Origin: Capronia americana
Lineage: Eukaryota > Ascomycota > Eurotiomycetes > Chaetothyriales > Herpotrichiellaceae
Direction: 5' to 3'
Length of the DNA stretch: 64,000 nt
Assembly (NCBI GenBank): GCA_016110215.1
Contig: JADWQD010000003.1
Location: forward strand, 2,852,001 to 2,916,000
Below are positions 21,484-32,979 of the stretch, piece after piece (the stretch's first letter is position 1; each line of letters starts with the position of its first letter). The translations under genes were made by a program, and so were the position numbers. Under the pieces are notes generated by a model. The model searched no databases. It was not told the origin of the DNA and worked only from the letters and a program-made list of their open reading frames with translations.

Positions 21484-24127
21484 GACCCGTGCGCATTGAG
21501 TTCATGCAGGTCTCTGAATTGGGCCACTTTTTCCCTCATGGTTCGCGGACCAGAAGAGACACGTCTGCCTGTTCAAAGGGCAGCGAGACCTGTGAAGTCG
21601 ATGGGGCAATTCACCCGAGTCCCATGTTGGGCTTCGTCGCATTAAGGGTAGGGTTGATTGGGAATGTCAACGCAGACCCTGGGGCGCCAAGAAAGGAAAC
21701 CTGTAGGTGGTCGGTCTCGGAGAAGGTGAGCGAGAATGTGGATGGAAGCGTGTAGTGTTTAGAGAGTACAATGTGCAAGATTGCTCCTTGACTTGAACAG
21801 AGGATTGGAACTCATATGCGTTCAGCTTGTGAATCCATACATACAGCCATTCTTGACCAAATTTGACCGGCGCAGCCAACTCACCTGCATTGCACATTCC
21901 CACCATAGTTTTCCTCAATGAATTCGACTTGCAGATTGGGCGGTAAAGGTCGCAAGGGTCGCCGTGATGAAGGAGGCAACGATGGTACCTTCTTACAAGC
22001 AAGTAAGTTCCTCGGAAAATAGGAGATGTGCCACTGTCTTTTGGCCTCATAACCGGCAACACCATAAAGGCAACAGCCCTGCATCCATGCGGCTCAGGGT
22101 AAAGAAAGGCCTCCTTAGGTGTCTTCAACACGCCACAACGGTTGGTCCTAGGCGACAAGTGCCCGCCCGGAGACTCGTCAGAGGGCCGGTTGCGACTATT
22201 GACCAGGCACTTCACACTTTTTGCACCTTTCCAGTTTCAATCCCAAGTATCCCGCCTGTTCTTCACCTCTTTAATCATGTTTCCCTTCCATCATTTCGAT
22301 TCTGCATCGCCTGCTCTCACGCAGCCCTCTGCTCCCCGTTTCGAGACCCTTGGCTTCCTCTTGCTCACCTTTTAGAGCCCTGAGTCACCGTCGAGTCCTT
22401 ACCGATGAGTTCGAAACACCTGAGCTCGCAACCAATGCCTCTTTGAACCACGCTTCACTCCTTCTTCTTTTGCAGCTTCCTCTTGCTGACCGGAGCTGGA
22501 TCAGGACGAGAAAACAGCGTGTGCAATCAGGTCATCGATCAGAAGCCGGGCCCTGTCGGCGCCGTGGAAAGCAGACTTGCCCACAAACAACTTGACTACA
22601 GTCATGTTGCCGCACCATACCACTGAAACCATTGCCGTCCTACATAGAAAAGAGTGAGCAGGATGATACACATGTGCGGACAACCTGATGCTTTTGCGGA
22701 AGGGTTTAACATTAGGAGGCATGAGAGACGTGAAGCAAAACATCGGACCGACCAGTTTCTCGTGATCATATGCTGCCAAAGCGTGTAACAGCAACATCTA
22801 CATCCACAACCAGCGCACGCAGGAGGCCCATGGACACAAAGCTTGTGACTTGCTGAGCCTGCTGCGTCCGCGCTACAGGCCACGCTGCAGTCTCACCAGT
22901 TCACGAGCGACAACGACTCACCACCACCGAGCGACGTTAAGGCAAGGTTTGGAATAGGATGGAGCCAAGAAGTGCCAGCCAGCCTTTCCTTCGTCGATCA
23001 TCCTCATCAACGGCCGCGGGCCCTTCCTCGCGACGGCTTGAATCTCATTTGATACGTGCTTCCGGCGACTTCCGGTTGGGCGTTGTGGGCAAAACACACC
23101 TGCGACCAGCCACCGGCCAGAACACCCAACAGCCGGATAAGAAAGACTGAATAGACGACAGAATCTCAGAACTGAAGGCAAAAGAGACGACATCCGTTCC
23201 ACGGGTGCCACGTTTCGCAGACACCGAAGCCGGGTTCCTCGTAACGGCAGTGCCGGATCCATGCACACACCATCAGATGAGCGTAGAAGGTGCCTCTCAG
23301 CATATCCTACAGCGTCCTTATTACATGGAAGATGCCATCATCAGCAGCGCGAGCGGCTTTGGACACGATCAGCACCGGCAAGAGGAAGAACGACCGAACG
23401 GACAAGAACCAACTTCATCGAGAAGAGTATTTTCCCTTCAGAGGGGAGCACCTGCGTTAACAAAGATATCTAAGAATTGCTCCGTGTCGCAGGGGTGGCT
23501 TGGCCACTTTTCGCAGCTTGCGGATGTCCTTGATGCTCAGTCACGAGAGCTGAATGCGCATTTTGAAGATTCGAATCCTCGAAAGTGCGAGGTAGCAGAT
23601 GGGATGTGCTCGTGTTACATAGCTGCAAGGCTGGAATTTCAGGAGAGGCCACCGAGATTTCATTGTCTGCACACCCCTGTCTACAGTCTCGTGCACGTCA
23701 TAACATTTCAGCCCCCAGATATCTCCAGCTCTCGACCGGAGTCGCAGGTGGAAGAGTCTACGCCAAGGGTGCTGCTCCATCCGTCCTGTCCTTCAAAATA
23801 TGTAACGCTACTATGCTTTTGCAGCCCCTGCCCATAAGGCGAAGATTGTGCCGGCTCATCTCTCGCTTTGGCTGTGTTTTCCTCATTTCAACGTCTTCTA
23901 ATTTCATCTCAGCAGACTTTGAGGGGTACGACCGGGCGGTTTTCAGGACGAAACCCCGTCCACTACTTAGCTTCCGTGGTTTCCATTCGTATGGGAGCCG
24001 CTCAGCCATCTGACTTTTCGCAGGCGTGTCCAGTGGAATCTTCTCAGTTCCTGGCTTGCAGCGCCTCGGTTTGCATTCGAACATTGTAGAATGCGTCCAT
24101 GGTTTGCCTTGCACCACCGCGGAATGT
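21484..24127. other. 2.6-kb convergent gene-poor interval
   Basis: Between the MGNICSK gene (+) and eIF3h (-). A pyrimidine-rich stretch at 22.2-22.5 kb looks like a promoter or leader and is followed by an ATG at 22278 opening only about 30 codons. A 210-codon frame at 23205-23837 (+) shows no family features. An unrecognised multi-exon or non-coding gene cannot be excluded. Confidence 0.45.
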
Positions 24128-25428
24128 TCATTCGATCCTCGCAGAGCTGCTCTCCGTTGCTTCTCCAGGCAATAGATTTCCTCGGACAGTGAACATCTTG
24201 CCCGTCGTAGCGGCAACAAAACCATCCACTTGTCTTGCGTACTGTTCCACCTGTCGACTGTTCAACATACTCTCCAAGCGACTCGGCTCCGTAGGCAGTT
24301 TGAACAATCTCTGCCACTCGTCCTCGGGCAGAGGTGGCTGCTTTGACAACGCCCTCGCGGCATTTTCTGCTTTTCTCTTCTGCTGCCACTGCTGAATCTT
24401 GGCCTGTTCTCTCGCCAACGCTCGAGAATAGTACGAGAAATTATTGGCTTCGACGTGGTGGGTCTCGATGCTGTCAAGTAGATTGTCACAGGTCTGAGAG
24501 AGGAAAGGGTCGATGGAGATTGAGAGGGATTCAAACGAGGGAGCCAGAGTGTCGTTCTTGATGATGGGGTTGTTTTCGATTTCGTCGACGGAGGAGGGAG
24601 GTTTCATGGTGCCATTGGCGAGCATGCGCGGGATTTGGTGCAGGAAGGTGTTGACGAGGTGGGAGTTATGGACTGTGATGGGGAGTTCGACTAGGATGTC
24701 GGAGTATTTGAGGCCGGATTTGAGCAGGCTGTGAGCAGGGTGTCAGTACTAGGGTCCAAGCGAGACACTGGCGAGAGTGCAGCAGTACTTCTCTGTGGTA
24801 AACTTGTTCTCCTTGTATGCGGTCATGAACTGAGGCGATAGTCTGTAGGCGCGAATGCTAAGGATGCCTTGCGACGAGCGGCTGACATCATGTACAAGCG
24901 CGACGGTCTTCTCATTTAATTCTTTCTGGTAAAAGTACTGATTCTCGATGAAGTTCGAATTGACAAAGTTCCCCAAGTTGGCGCTCGTGTACCAGCCCAC
25001 GTTGTTCGCGTCGATATTGACCTCTCGTAGCATGCGAACCATCTCTACTTGGTACGCGGTGTTTGCCTTGGCCCGGGGGGCTGAAGCGGCGGCGTTGAAG
25101 TGTTGTGGTTGGTTGTCGAATTGCGCCTCGGGGGGGAGGTCGACGACTGGGAAAGGAAATGTGTTGGTGACTTCGAGAGTGCCATCTTCTCTGTCCATGC
25201 CAACAAGGGAGCCTGTTGCGACAGTGGGGAAGCGAGAAGCGCAGTGTTTAATCACTTTCATGACCACCTTTTGCACCCTGGTCAGTAAATTTTGCGGCGC
25301 AGAGCAGGGTGAGGGCAACTCACTAGCGCCTCGAGCTGCACCGCCTGCAACGGGATTTCTTTCCTGGATGATTGTCAGCATGTTCCTCTGGTAACCCAGG
25401 CATGAGCTTACTCTGTAGGCGCCGCCAT
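24128..25428 (-). CDS. eif3h: translation initiation factor eIF3 subunit H
   Basis: Four exons on the minus strand: 25428-25412, 25363-25324, 25267-24789, 24728-24128; 378 aa. The two tiny first exons (17 and 40 nt) rebuild MAAPTEKEIPLQAVQLEAL before VVMKVIKHC, the standard start of fungal eIF3h. An MPN (JAMM-like) domain follows (TATGSL-like VATGSLVGMDREDGTLEVTN, NVGWYTSANLGNF), and KFTTENLLKSGLKYSDILVE spans the last junction. The C-terminal half holds ARALAREQAKIQQWQQKRKAE-type helices. The protein lacks a full metalloprotease motif, as expected for this non-catalytic MPN subunit of the eIF3 complex that loads mRNA on the 40S ribosome. Divergent from the carrier gene with very little space between. 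Confidence 0.93.
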
Positions 25429-25963
25429 GGTTGGTTCTCTGTTCCCAAACGTTGACAGCAGCCGCCGTGGAAGTTCTCTCCAGGACTCCTTTGTGGGGAG
25501 TGGCCGTGACGTTGGGAGCAGGAAGGTTTGCCGGGATCACGTGCGATGGTGTACCGAAAAATGATTGAAGACGTCGACGAGGACGACGATGCAGCAGTCG
25601 ATGCCTTAGCACTAGTGGAGAACTAAGTGTTTGCTGTTACTTAGAGGGTCTTCTGCTGGGAGACACTTTCATGGTTTCGCGATGATGTGACGCAGGTGTC
25701 GAAGTCGAATGCAAGGCTGAGCTTCAGCCTTGTCGGAGAAAGCATATCCGATGGCTTGGTTGCAGTATCTTGTCTTGGGGTACAACATTTGCCGTCGACC
25801 TGGTTTAGCCCAGCTGTACAAATCAAACTGCATTTCTCCTTTTCTGTACATAGATTTTCTATTCCTACTAGACACGTCTGTTCAATGTCTAATAATACTG
25901 GTCTTGATATCTGGTTTGTGGGTGGTTCCACATTCGCTCCCTGTGTTATTCTAACATGTGCAG
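25429..25963. other. compact divergent region with unresolved first exon of the carrier gene
   Basis: Must contain the start codon and 5' exon or exons of the mitochondrial carrier, since its main exon begins at a splice acceptor. An acidic frame from the ATG at about 25551 (MIEDVDEDDDAAVDALALVE) is a tempting N-terminus but lacks a good in-phase donor before its stop near 25622. It also serves as the eIF3h promoter. Confidence 0.4.
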
Positions 25964-26998
25964 GCCGGTGCATTTGCTGCATTTACAGTTGATCTGCTTG
26001 TGTACCCTCTCGACACTCTCAAGACTCGTCTGCAGTCGCAAAACTTTGAGGCGGTATACAAAGATGCCGCTGGCAAGACGAAGCCTTCTCTGTTTCGCGG
26101 TCTCTACCAGGGCGTCGGCTCCATCATCCTCATAACCATACCGTCCTCGGGCGCATTCTTCACTACATATGAAGCATTGAAGCACGGTATTAATGAAGCG
26201 ATCCCTCCGAACTCGACTATCTTTCTTCCTCAACCTGCCATCCATGCATTTGCTAGCGGTGGTGCCGAGCTGGTGAGCTGCGCCATCCTGACGCCCGCCG
26301 AGGTAATGAAGCAGAACGCTCAGATGCTCAGCATCAGTGGAAAGAGGAGGTCTTCATCGCTGGAGGTATTCAAGCATTTTCAGAAACACCCGTCAAGACT
26401 ATGGAGAGGATACACTGCGCTGGCCGCTCGGAATCTGCCGTTCACGGGGCTCCAGTTCCCTACGTTTGAATACTTGAAAGGATATTTCCTTCAAAGACGG
26501 AAAGAACGTAATGGCGGCAAGCCCGTCGATGGGATAGCTGAGCGAGCAGGCATCACCGCTATGAGTGCCGCGATCGCCGGAAGCGGTGCTGCTTGGATTA
26601 CTACTCCCATCGACGTGATAAAAACGAGAATCATGCTGGCGGCAGGGTCTGGTGATGATGGCTTCAAGAGCGAGCCGAAATCAAATTCTTCCAACTTGTT
26701 GCGACTGGGTATTCAGGGATCGCGTAAGAGCGGGTTGATTGTGGCTCGAGAAGTTCTCAAGGCGGAGGGCGTTCGTGGCTTGTTTCGCGGCGCCCTGCTG
26801 CGAGCAGGCTGGACCTCTATCGGAAGTGGTCTGTACCTCGGCTGCTATGAGAGTGGTCGCCACTACCTCGAGAAGAACAGAAGAGATGCAAAAGAAGGCG
26901 ACCCCCTCATGCAGCGCGACTGGTCCAACGTGAAGGTCGGCATCGGAAGATCCAGATCTCAGGATGTTGTCAAGAAGAGCGCATGGCAAGAAGACTGA
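25964..26998 (+). CDS. mitochondrial carrier, SAM-transporter-like (5' exon missing)
   Basis: Main exon of 344 codons starting directly after a GTGCAG acceptor at 25963; no suitable ATG opens it. Three mitochondrial carrier repeats each have the Px[DE]xx[KR] signature: YPLDTLKTRLQSQ, TPAEVMKQNAQML and TPIDVIKTRIML, with the partner motifs LFRGLYQGVG, LWRGYTALAARNLPF and LFRGALLRAGW. Six membrane helices in the inner mitochondrial membrane are expected. The motif set is closest in my judgement to the S-adenosylmethionine carrier group (Pet8/SLC25A26) or its near relatives, but the substrate is uncertain. The C-terminal 40 residues are polar and charged. The 5' part is unresolved, so the protein begins somewhat upstream of this interval. 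Confidence 0.85.
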   Translation, partial: AGAFAAFTVDLLVYPLDTLKTRLQSQNFEAVYKDAAGKTKPSLFRGLYQGVGSIILITIPSSGAFFTTYEALKHGINEAIPPNSTIFLPQPAIHAFASGGAELVSCAILTPAEVMKQNAQMLSISGKRRSSSLEVFKHFQKHPSRLWRGYTALAARNLPFTGLQFPTFEYLKGYFLQRRKERNGGKPVDGIAERAGITAMSAAIAGSGAAWITTPIDVIKTRIMLAAGSGDDGFKSEPKSNSSNLLRLGIQGSRKSGLIVAREVLKAEGVRGLFRGALLRAGWTSIGSGLYLGCYESGRHYLEKNRRDAKEGDPLMQRDWSNVKVGIGRSRSQDVVKKSAWQED

Positions 26999-27727
26999 GC
27001 GCGCGTCCTTCGCTAAGCATCTCCGCATATCTCGAACTCTTTCAAACGAGAGTTCGTTGTGCCCACCCCCGCCTTGTGACACTGGGACGCCCTTGAGATC
27101 CGAACAAGCATGACAACTCTGGCTGGGTCTGGCAGAGATCGCATGTGCTATGCACATCTCTTGCAGCGATATACCCAAGTACCGCGAAGTATTGGGAAGC
27201 TGAGCAAGATATCAACAGCAAAATGAGAGGACTCCGCCAGATCGGATAGGGGCTGACATCAACCCAGACGAGTGCTCCCGTCGAGGTTGGGAACATTACA
27301 AACGCCGGATACATGTCTAGATCTGGCGTCGGTACCAAGTGTGGCCGAACGGGTACGGACTTCTCGGAATTACTCATCTCGTATCCGGTTGACCAGGGCA
27401 TCCCGTTTCTACCAGAGACCAAATCGGGAAAGAAACGTGACTTGGCCTAAGGTGTGTGTGACGGCCGAATAGCCCTGTTTCCCGACCGCATAACTGGATG
27501 TCTAAGCAGATGAAGGTACCTTGTTTGCACGCATTATCAATCCTCTCCGCGATATTTTTCATCTAGCAGCTGTTTGTGGCTGTTCTGGCTACCGCAAGAC
27601 GGGCATCATAAAGGAATCAACTACTACCCTGTTGCCTACGTTGAGCTTGGATCCTTCATCTACCACTGAGGGTTACCACTCAAAAGCCACTCCGGGTCTT
27701 GCTCAACTATTCCAGTTCTCAATCGCA
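26999..27727. other. intergenic, upstream of NmrA-like gene
   Basis: 3' flank of the carrier and promoter of the NmrA-like gene. The frame open from 27521 continues into the NmrA start codon but its first part is Ser/Thr-rich leader-like sequence, so it is treated as 5' UTR. Confidence 0.5.
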
Positions 27728-28670
27728 ATGTCAGATATCTCAGTGCTTCTCATCGGCGCAAGTGGTGCTCTAGGAAAGCCTCTTCTTACAGAGCTTGTCC
27801 GTCAGAAAGATCACTTCAAACGCATCGCAATCCTTACCACGCCTAGCAGGGCCTCCAAATTCAACGGTTCTGAAGTTGAGGTGATCGCTGGATCTCTGTA
27901 TGAAGTAAAGCCATATGAAGGTCCGTCTAATTTTGGTTCCCCTCTGGCTTCGCGATGTAACGAATCTGTCTCTAGGCTTCACGCACGTCATCTCCGCAGT
28001 CGGAAACCCGCTCATGATTCTGCAGCCCGCAGTCGTTGAGGCCGCCGTGACCGCTGGCGTCAAGCACTTTTACGCCTCGGAATGGAACAGCGATATCGCG
28101 CAGCCAGAGATCCAGAATATGCGCTATTTCCGCGACAAGCAAGCTGTCCGGGCTTACTTGCGTGCAAAAGCTGCACAGACACCCGGCTTTCAGTATACAC
28201 TCATGGTCACCGGTATCTTTACGGAGTGGGCGCTGGACGAATTTTATGGATTCGACCATGAAGAGCTAACGGCCAGATTGTACGGGCAGCCAGGCAGAAG
28301 GATAGGAGTCACGAGCATACCGGACATCGCGAGGTATACGATCGATTCTTTGCGGATACCGTTCGAGGGATCTGGCCGCACGTTGAGAGTGCAGGGTTGG
28401 ACAGGCAAGCTTGAGGATCTGATCGGCGAGCTTGAAAAAGAGCGGAGGGTTAGCTACGACGTCACCTGGGCCGATGTCAACGAGGCTAAAAAGTTAGAAG
28501 AGCAAGCGAGAGTCAGCGAGCAGGACTGGCCTGAGATGCAGTACAGTATCAAGACGTTGCTGGCGAGCGGGTATGGAGTTGCAGACGGTGTCGGCAAGTT
28601 GAACAACGATTTATTCGACTTCACGCCCGAGACGCCGAGGGAGACATTTGCAAGGGTCTTCCACGCGTAG
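27728..28670 (+). CDS. NmrA-like / isoflavone-reductase-like NAD(P)-binding protein
   Basis: Exons 27728-27920 and 27976-28670; the 55-nt intron runs GTCCGT to CTAG and keeps phase (KPYEGFTHVISAVG). Product 295 aa. The N-terminal Rossmann motif is VLLIGASGALGKPLL (GxxGxxG), followed by the second strand IAILTTPSRASKF with an Arg suited to NADP-type binding. Then HFYASEWNSD, a family landmark, and a C-terminal domain (DFTPETPRETFARVF). The atypical SDR family includes the nitrogen regulator NmrA, which binds dinucleotides without catalysis, and isoflavone-type reductases. No active-site Tyr-x3-Lys is evident. Role undetermined. Its position on the same strand 328 bp before a P450 makes joint action in a small oxidative pathway possible. 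Confidence 0.88.
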
Positions 28671-28998
28671 CCAGGTACCGTGAAATCAGAAATGGTAGTC
28701 GCGAAGGCAATGTGGTTCGCTGATCAGGCATCTTGGGTTCGCTGTAGGAGTGTATCTGGACCAAATCCTCATATTGCATTAAACGCATCTCCGCGCCCGG
28801 TGCCGGCGTTCCGGGGCATCGCCGACACAAGTCGTGACAGTCTAGGCTCACTCTGGCAAGCCCAGGACAAGCGATGTGCTGGGCATGTCGCCAGGCAGAT
28901 CTTCCATGAGCCTCACCGGTCGTTCTAAATCTCAAACATCTTGGGTAATTACTACATGCTCAGGCATATACGGCCAGTACAATTCGCACGCCGCAGCA
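28671..28998. other. short intergenic, upstream of P450
   Basis: Spacer between the NmrA-like gene and the P450 on the same strand. Presumed P450 promoter. Nothing further seen. Confidence 0.5.
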
Positions 28999-30879
28999 AT
29001 GTTGCTACCGTCGGGTGGTCATCTTGGTGGTCAAGCACCACCTAACATACTGCGAGTTACATTCTCAGGCCTGATCCTTGTTTCCGCCCCGATGGCTCTT
29101 CTGCTCTACTTCCTCGTTCACCGTGCGGATACAAAGCATGTAGGCAACGCGACATTGAAGCTCTCGTCTCTGGCTGATCGTCCCAAAGGTCGAGGCCCGC
29201 TTTGAGCATAGCCATCGCTGTGGCAATCCGCGTCTGCTCCGGTACAGATGGCCTCTGGGGTTCGACATAGTGGTGGAAGCTTTCCGCATGTTTGAAGACA
29301 AACAGATTTTGCAGTGGTTCGTCAGAGTCTTCGAAGAAACAGGCCCGACCTTTGAGAAGACGATTTTGGGTTCCAAGAGCATCGACACCATCGAGCCGGA
29401 GAATATCGAGTCTATCTTATCCACCAACTTCTCTGGCAAGGCATTGTGCGCTGAGACTTCAAGACACTATCTAACACACAGAGACAGATTACAACCTCGG
29501 TGCTCGCCGGCCAGTTTTCGCACCTCTTCTGGGGGACGGAATCTTCACACAAGATTCCGCACCATGGAAGCACTCTCGTGAAATGTTGCGGCCCTTGTTT
29601 TCGCTCAACCGCGCAAACATTTCCACACAGGTGGAAGAACACACAGAACACCTGGTGGGCTGCATACCGACGGGAAAGTTTGTCGATCTACAACCGCTGT
29701 TCTTCCAATTCACTTTTGACACTACTACATTTCTCCTTTTCGGCAAGTCAATGAACTCGCTACAGTCCAAATCAGCAAAAAATACCGCCAGTGCCCGCGA
29801 GGCCGAATTCGCAGATGCTTTTCGCGTTTCGCAGGACTTTCTCTTTCGACGCGGACGTCGAGGAGATCTATACTGGACGGTTGACAACAAAGAGTTTCGC
29901 AGGCATTGCTCGACCGTGCATAAATTTATTGATGAAGCGGTAGCAGAGGCTCTCTCGATCGCATCCGGGGATGACCAATCCACCGGTGCACATAGCTTTC
30001 TGGAAGCCCTTGTTAAAGAAACGCGCGATCCTCGAATCTTGCGAGACCAACTCTTGAACGTCATGCTTGCCGGCCGAGACACAACAGCTTGCTGTTTGAC
30101 ATGGACTTTGTACATCACTGCCTAATCTCAAATTTGTGCGGCCCTCTTGCTAACTTCTCCGGACAGTCGACTCCTTGCACAACACCCGGATGTTCTTGCC
30201 AAGCTGCGCTCAGAGATCGACTCCACGGTAGGCGTCGGGGAGAAGTCAACTTTTCCGGACAGGAAGGCCCTAAAGAGAATGAAGTATCTCGGTCTGGTCC
30301 TGAAAGAGGGTATCGCGCCTTATCCCGTCGATGACCGAGGATAACGTTAACTGAACTCTCTGCAGTACTTCGACTCTACCCTTCTGTACCGATCAATTCC
30401 CGAACTGCGCAGAGGACGACCACCATCCCACGAGGTGGCGGCGCTGATGGCTCCAAGCCTTTGATGGTCAGAAAGGGTGAAGCTGTGGGCTTTTCCATCC
30501 ATGCAATGCATCGGCTGAAGAGGATTTATGGCGAAGATGCTCATGCTTTCCGCCCTGATCGTTGGGACCCGGACGTGGAAAATGCAGTGGATCTCAAGAA
30601 GGTCGGCTGGGGATATCTACCGTTTGGTGGAGGACCCCGGCTCTGCTTAGGGCGTAAGTCATCCAAAGATGTGGACTTGTGTCCACACATGAGTCTGACC
30701 GATATACAGAGGAGTTTGCATTGTTTGAGGCTGGCTACGTAACTGTGCGGATGCTTCAGAAGTTCCGAGCTCTCGAGTTGGATCCCAGAGACACGGAGAT
30801 TGCTCTGGGTACAGAAAAACAGGAGGTTACCCTGGTGCTCGCTAGTAAAGACGGTTGTCGGGTGCGAGCGGTTGAGTGA
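28999..30879 (+). CDS. cytochrome P450, CYP52-like
   Basis: Six exons: 28999-29139, 29189-29435, 29488-30109, 30167-30309, 30366-30653, 30710-30879; 536 aa, all phases agree. An N-terminal membrane anchor (LILVSAPMALLLYFLV) places it in the ER. Core motifs: GDGIFTQDSAPWKHSREMLR (C-helix), AGRDTTA (I-helix, about residue 324), LKEVLRLYPSVP (ExxR), FRPDRW, and FGGGPRLCLGQEFAL with the heme Cys near 478. The GGPRxCLGQxFA form and the C-helix text are typical of the CYP52 group, which hydroxylate n-alkanes and fatty acids at the omega end. The subfamily is not certain. Intron 2 (29436-29487) has a GC donor (CTG/GCAAGG) with a CTAAC branch site and CAG acceptor. The first intron (29140-29188) is chosen because it restores frame and the PLGFD region; a weaker alternative donor lies at 29116. 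Confidence 0.9.
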
Positions 30880-31601
30880 GGTGGTTCACACCCCAGTCGG
30901 GCAAATGTCATTCCTCAGGGCTATATAGCAGGCCGATGGTGCTCGCTGAAGCCGTGAAGAAGGTATTTCTTATCGCAAGACAAGGCGGACACTGAGAGAA
31001 AGCCAAGCGTGCCAAGCTGGTTCGCTCCTCCCGAGCCTCGTATTCCTCCTCCCCAAGCTGCATCGCCCTCCCCAAGCTGCATCGCCCTCCCCAGGCAGCT
31101 GTGTTTCCTCCCCCATGTTGCGCTTTCTCTTGCTCCAAGTGAGCGAATTCCTCATTTCCTTGAACAAGTATTGATCCTGGACGTCAGCAGACACCAAACC
31201 AATCCTTGGCATCTTCACTCTCGGCTTTCCGGCATCCAATGTACTCGCCAGCTCAGTGCCGAAGGTCTCGAAACTTGGCACTCTATTTTTCGCCCTACTG
31301 TGTACCGTGCAAAGTCCCAATGAGGCCTGCAGGACCGGCAGCCTTACCAACACGGTTTGCGGCTGAGTGCTTTTGCAGAATAGTATGTGTGCCCACGTAA
31401 TGCCAATGCGAGGCAGTACGACAATTAGCTCGCCATAATCGTTCACACTGGCTGCAATGACCTGGCTGACAGCTGTTGAATCTAATGGCAGCTGTGCACC
31501 GCCTCAAACTCTGCCTCGAGCGAACGGTAGGTCTATAAAGTCAAAAGACGTCTCTCGTGTGGCTGTTTGCCAGAGAACAACACCCCCTTGTCGACATCAA
31601 C
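30880..31601. other. intergenic, upstream of aspartic protease
   Basis: P450 3' flank and protease promoter, with a 19-bp tandem repeat at 31051-31100. No coding frame of interest. Confidence 0.5.
31051..31100. repeat. 19-bp tandem repeat, 2.5 copies
   Basis: Two perfect copies of CCCCAAGCTGCATCGCCCT (31051-31069, 31070-31088) followed by a partial third copy, about 500 bp upstream of the protease start. Confidence 0.85.
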
Positions 31602-32979
31602 ATGTGGCCCGCCCTCATCCTTTTCAACCTTTTACTGGGTGTAGCGTCGGCCTTGCCTTCTCCTCAGGTGCAGGATTCAACAAAGTCCTTCATCACCCTT
31701 CCATTCACCAGAAAGCTGTCATCCGGACCCGCAAGGCTCAAGCGACAAGCCTTTGATTCGGACCTTTTGCCCTTGACTGTGGCGTCGTACTACATCGAGG
31801 TCACAGTGGGCACGCCGCCTCAGCGCCTGAGCTTGGTTTTGGACACCGGAAGCAGTGATATATGGGCGTATAGCCCAGCTTCGAGGGCCTCATGCCCTGA
31901 CTGTACTGATATATACTGTACGCCGGTGCCTTTTTGACCCTCGTTCCGGCCAGGAACAATTCCTAATTCGCAGTAGACGACCCGACCGACTCCTCGACCG
32001 CAAGGGAGCGCCCTGACCTGGGGTTGTTCAACATCACTTACGGAACGCCCAACTCCGGCGTCCTGGGCGATTACTACAGTGACGTGCTCAGGACTGGTGG
32101 CGTTGGAGTGACCGTCTTCCTGGGTGTGACCACCGATGCAAACGAGGGTGCCCCTCCTGGGGGCATCATGGGGATCGGGTTCTCCGAGAACGTCGCCAGC
32201 TTATATCAGAGCGGGATCCAGTACGAGGGCTACGTCGACACCCTGTACAGGCAGGACGTCATTGGATCACGGGCGTATAGTGTCTTCTTCAACGAGGCCG
32301 GTAAGCTGGCCCAGTTTCTTCCTCCCCAACATTGCAGCCGTGTGAGCGTGCTAACTGGGCTTCCCACCCCGACCCAGAATCAAGCGACAAGGACGAAGGC
32401 GTCATCATCTTCGGCGGCTACGACCGCACCAAGTGGATCGACACGCTCGTGCCATTCCCTATCGTTTATCCATCACCCAGAGGCGCGGCCGAATTGAACA
32501 TCGAGGGACCGGTCATTGAAATCACCGTGGGCGACGACACCTACGACCTCCCAAACCAGTCATACACCGTCCTCCTCGACACCGGCTCCACGTACACGTA
32601 TCTCCCCAGACGGCAGTTCAACGTCCTAGCCACGGCGCTGGACGCCGAACTCGCCTTCGAGGACCGTGACATCTACACCGTCTCGTGCGACTACAAGAAG
32701 GTCGACGGCGGGCTAGACTACACGTTCTCCGGCCCCGACGGCCGTGTGACCATCTCCGTGCCCTGGGAGCAAGTCGTTATTGCAAACGACGCCCTCCCGG
32801 AGGACGTGTGCTTCCTGGGCTTCATCCCGGAGCCAGACAACGAAGGGTTTTACGTCTTCGGCGAGACTTTCCTGCGATCCGCTTATCTGTTGTACGACTA
32901 CGATCGCTTGACGATCGCTCTGGCGCAGGCGAGCTATGATACCACGTGCGACGATTGCGTCGAGGCGTTGACAAATTGA
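31602..32979 (+). CDS. secreted pepsin-like aspartic protease
   Basis: Exons 31602-31917, 31974-32300, 32378-32979; 414 aa. A signal peptide is clear (MWPALILFNLLLGVASA, about 1-17), followed by a propeptide ending in a dibasic Kex2-type site (RLKR, residues 45-48). The two catalytic motifs are DTGSSDIWA (Asp81) and DTGSTYTYLP (Asp282). Tyr75-type flap residues lie in FNITYGTPNSGVLGDYYSD. GFIPEPDNEGFYVFGETFLRSAYLLYD is the usual end of the fold. This is family A1; the Cys-rich loop after the first motif (ASCPDC) resembles yapsin/candidapepsin-like secreted enzymes. There is no Ser/Thr-rich tail or hydrophobic C-terminus, so no GPI anchor; extracellular secretion is expected. Donor 1 could also be at 31903 in the same phase. 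Confidence 0.92.

Noticed and set aside
22278..22375. Possible gene start after a pyrimidine-rich leader
   Set aside because: The frame closes after about 30 codons and no following exon could be joined in phase with recognisable content.
23205..23837. 210-codon open frame on the plus strand
   Set aside because: No conserved motif and no supporting splice or leader signals.
25551..25624. Acidic frame as first exon of the mitochondrial carrier
   Set aside because: Attractive composition, but it reaches a stop before any good GT donor in the required phase; kept only as a possibility.
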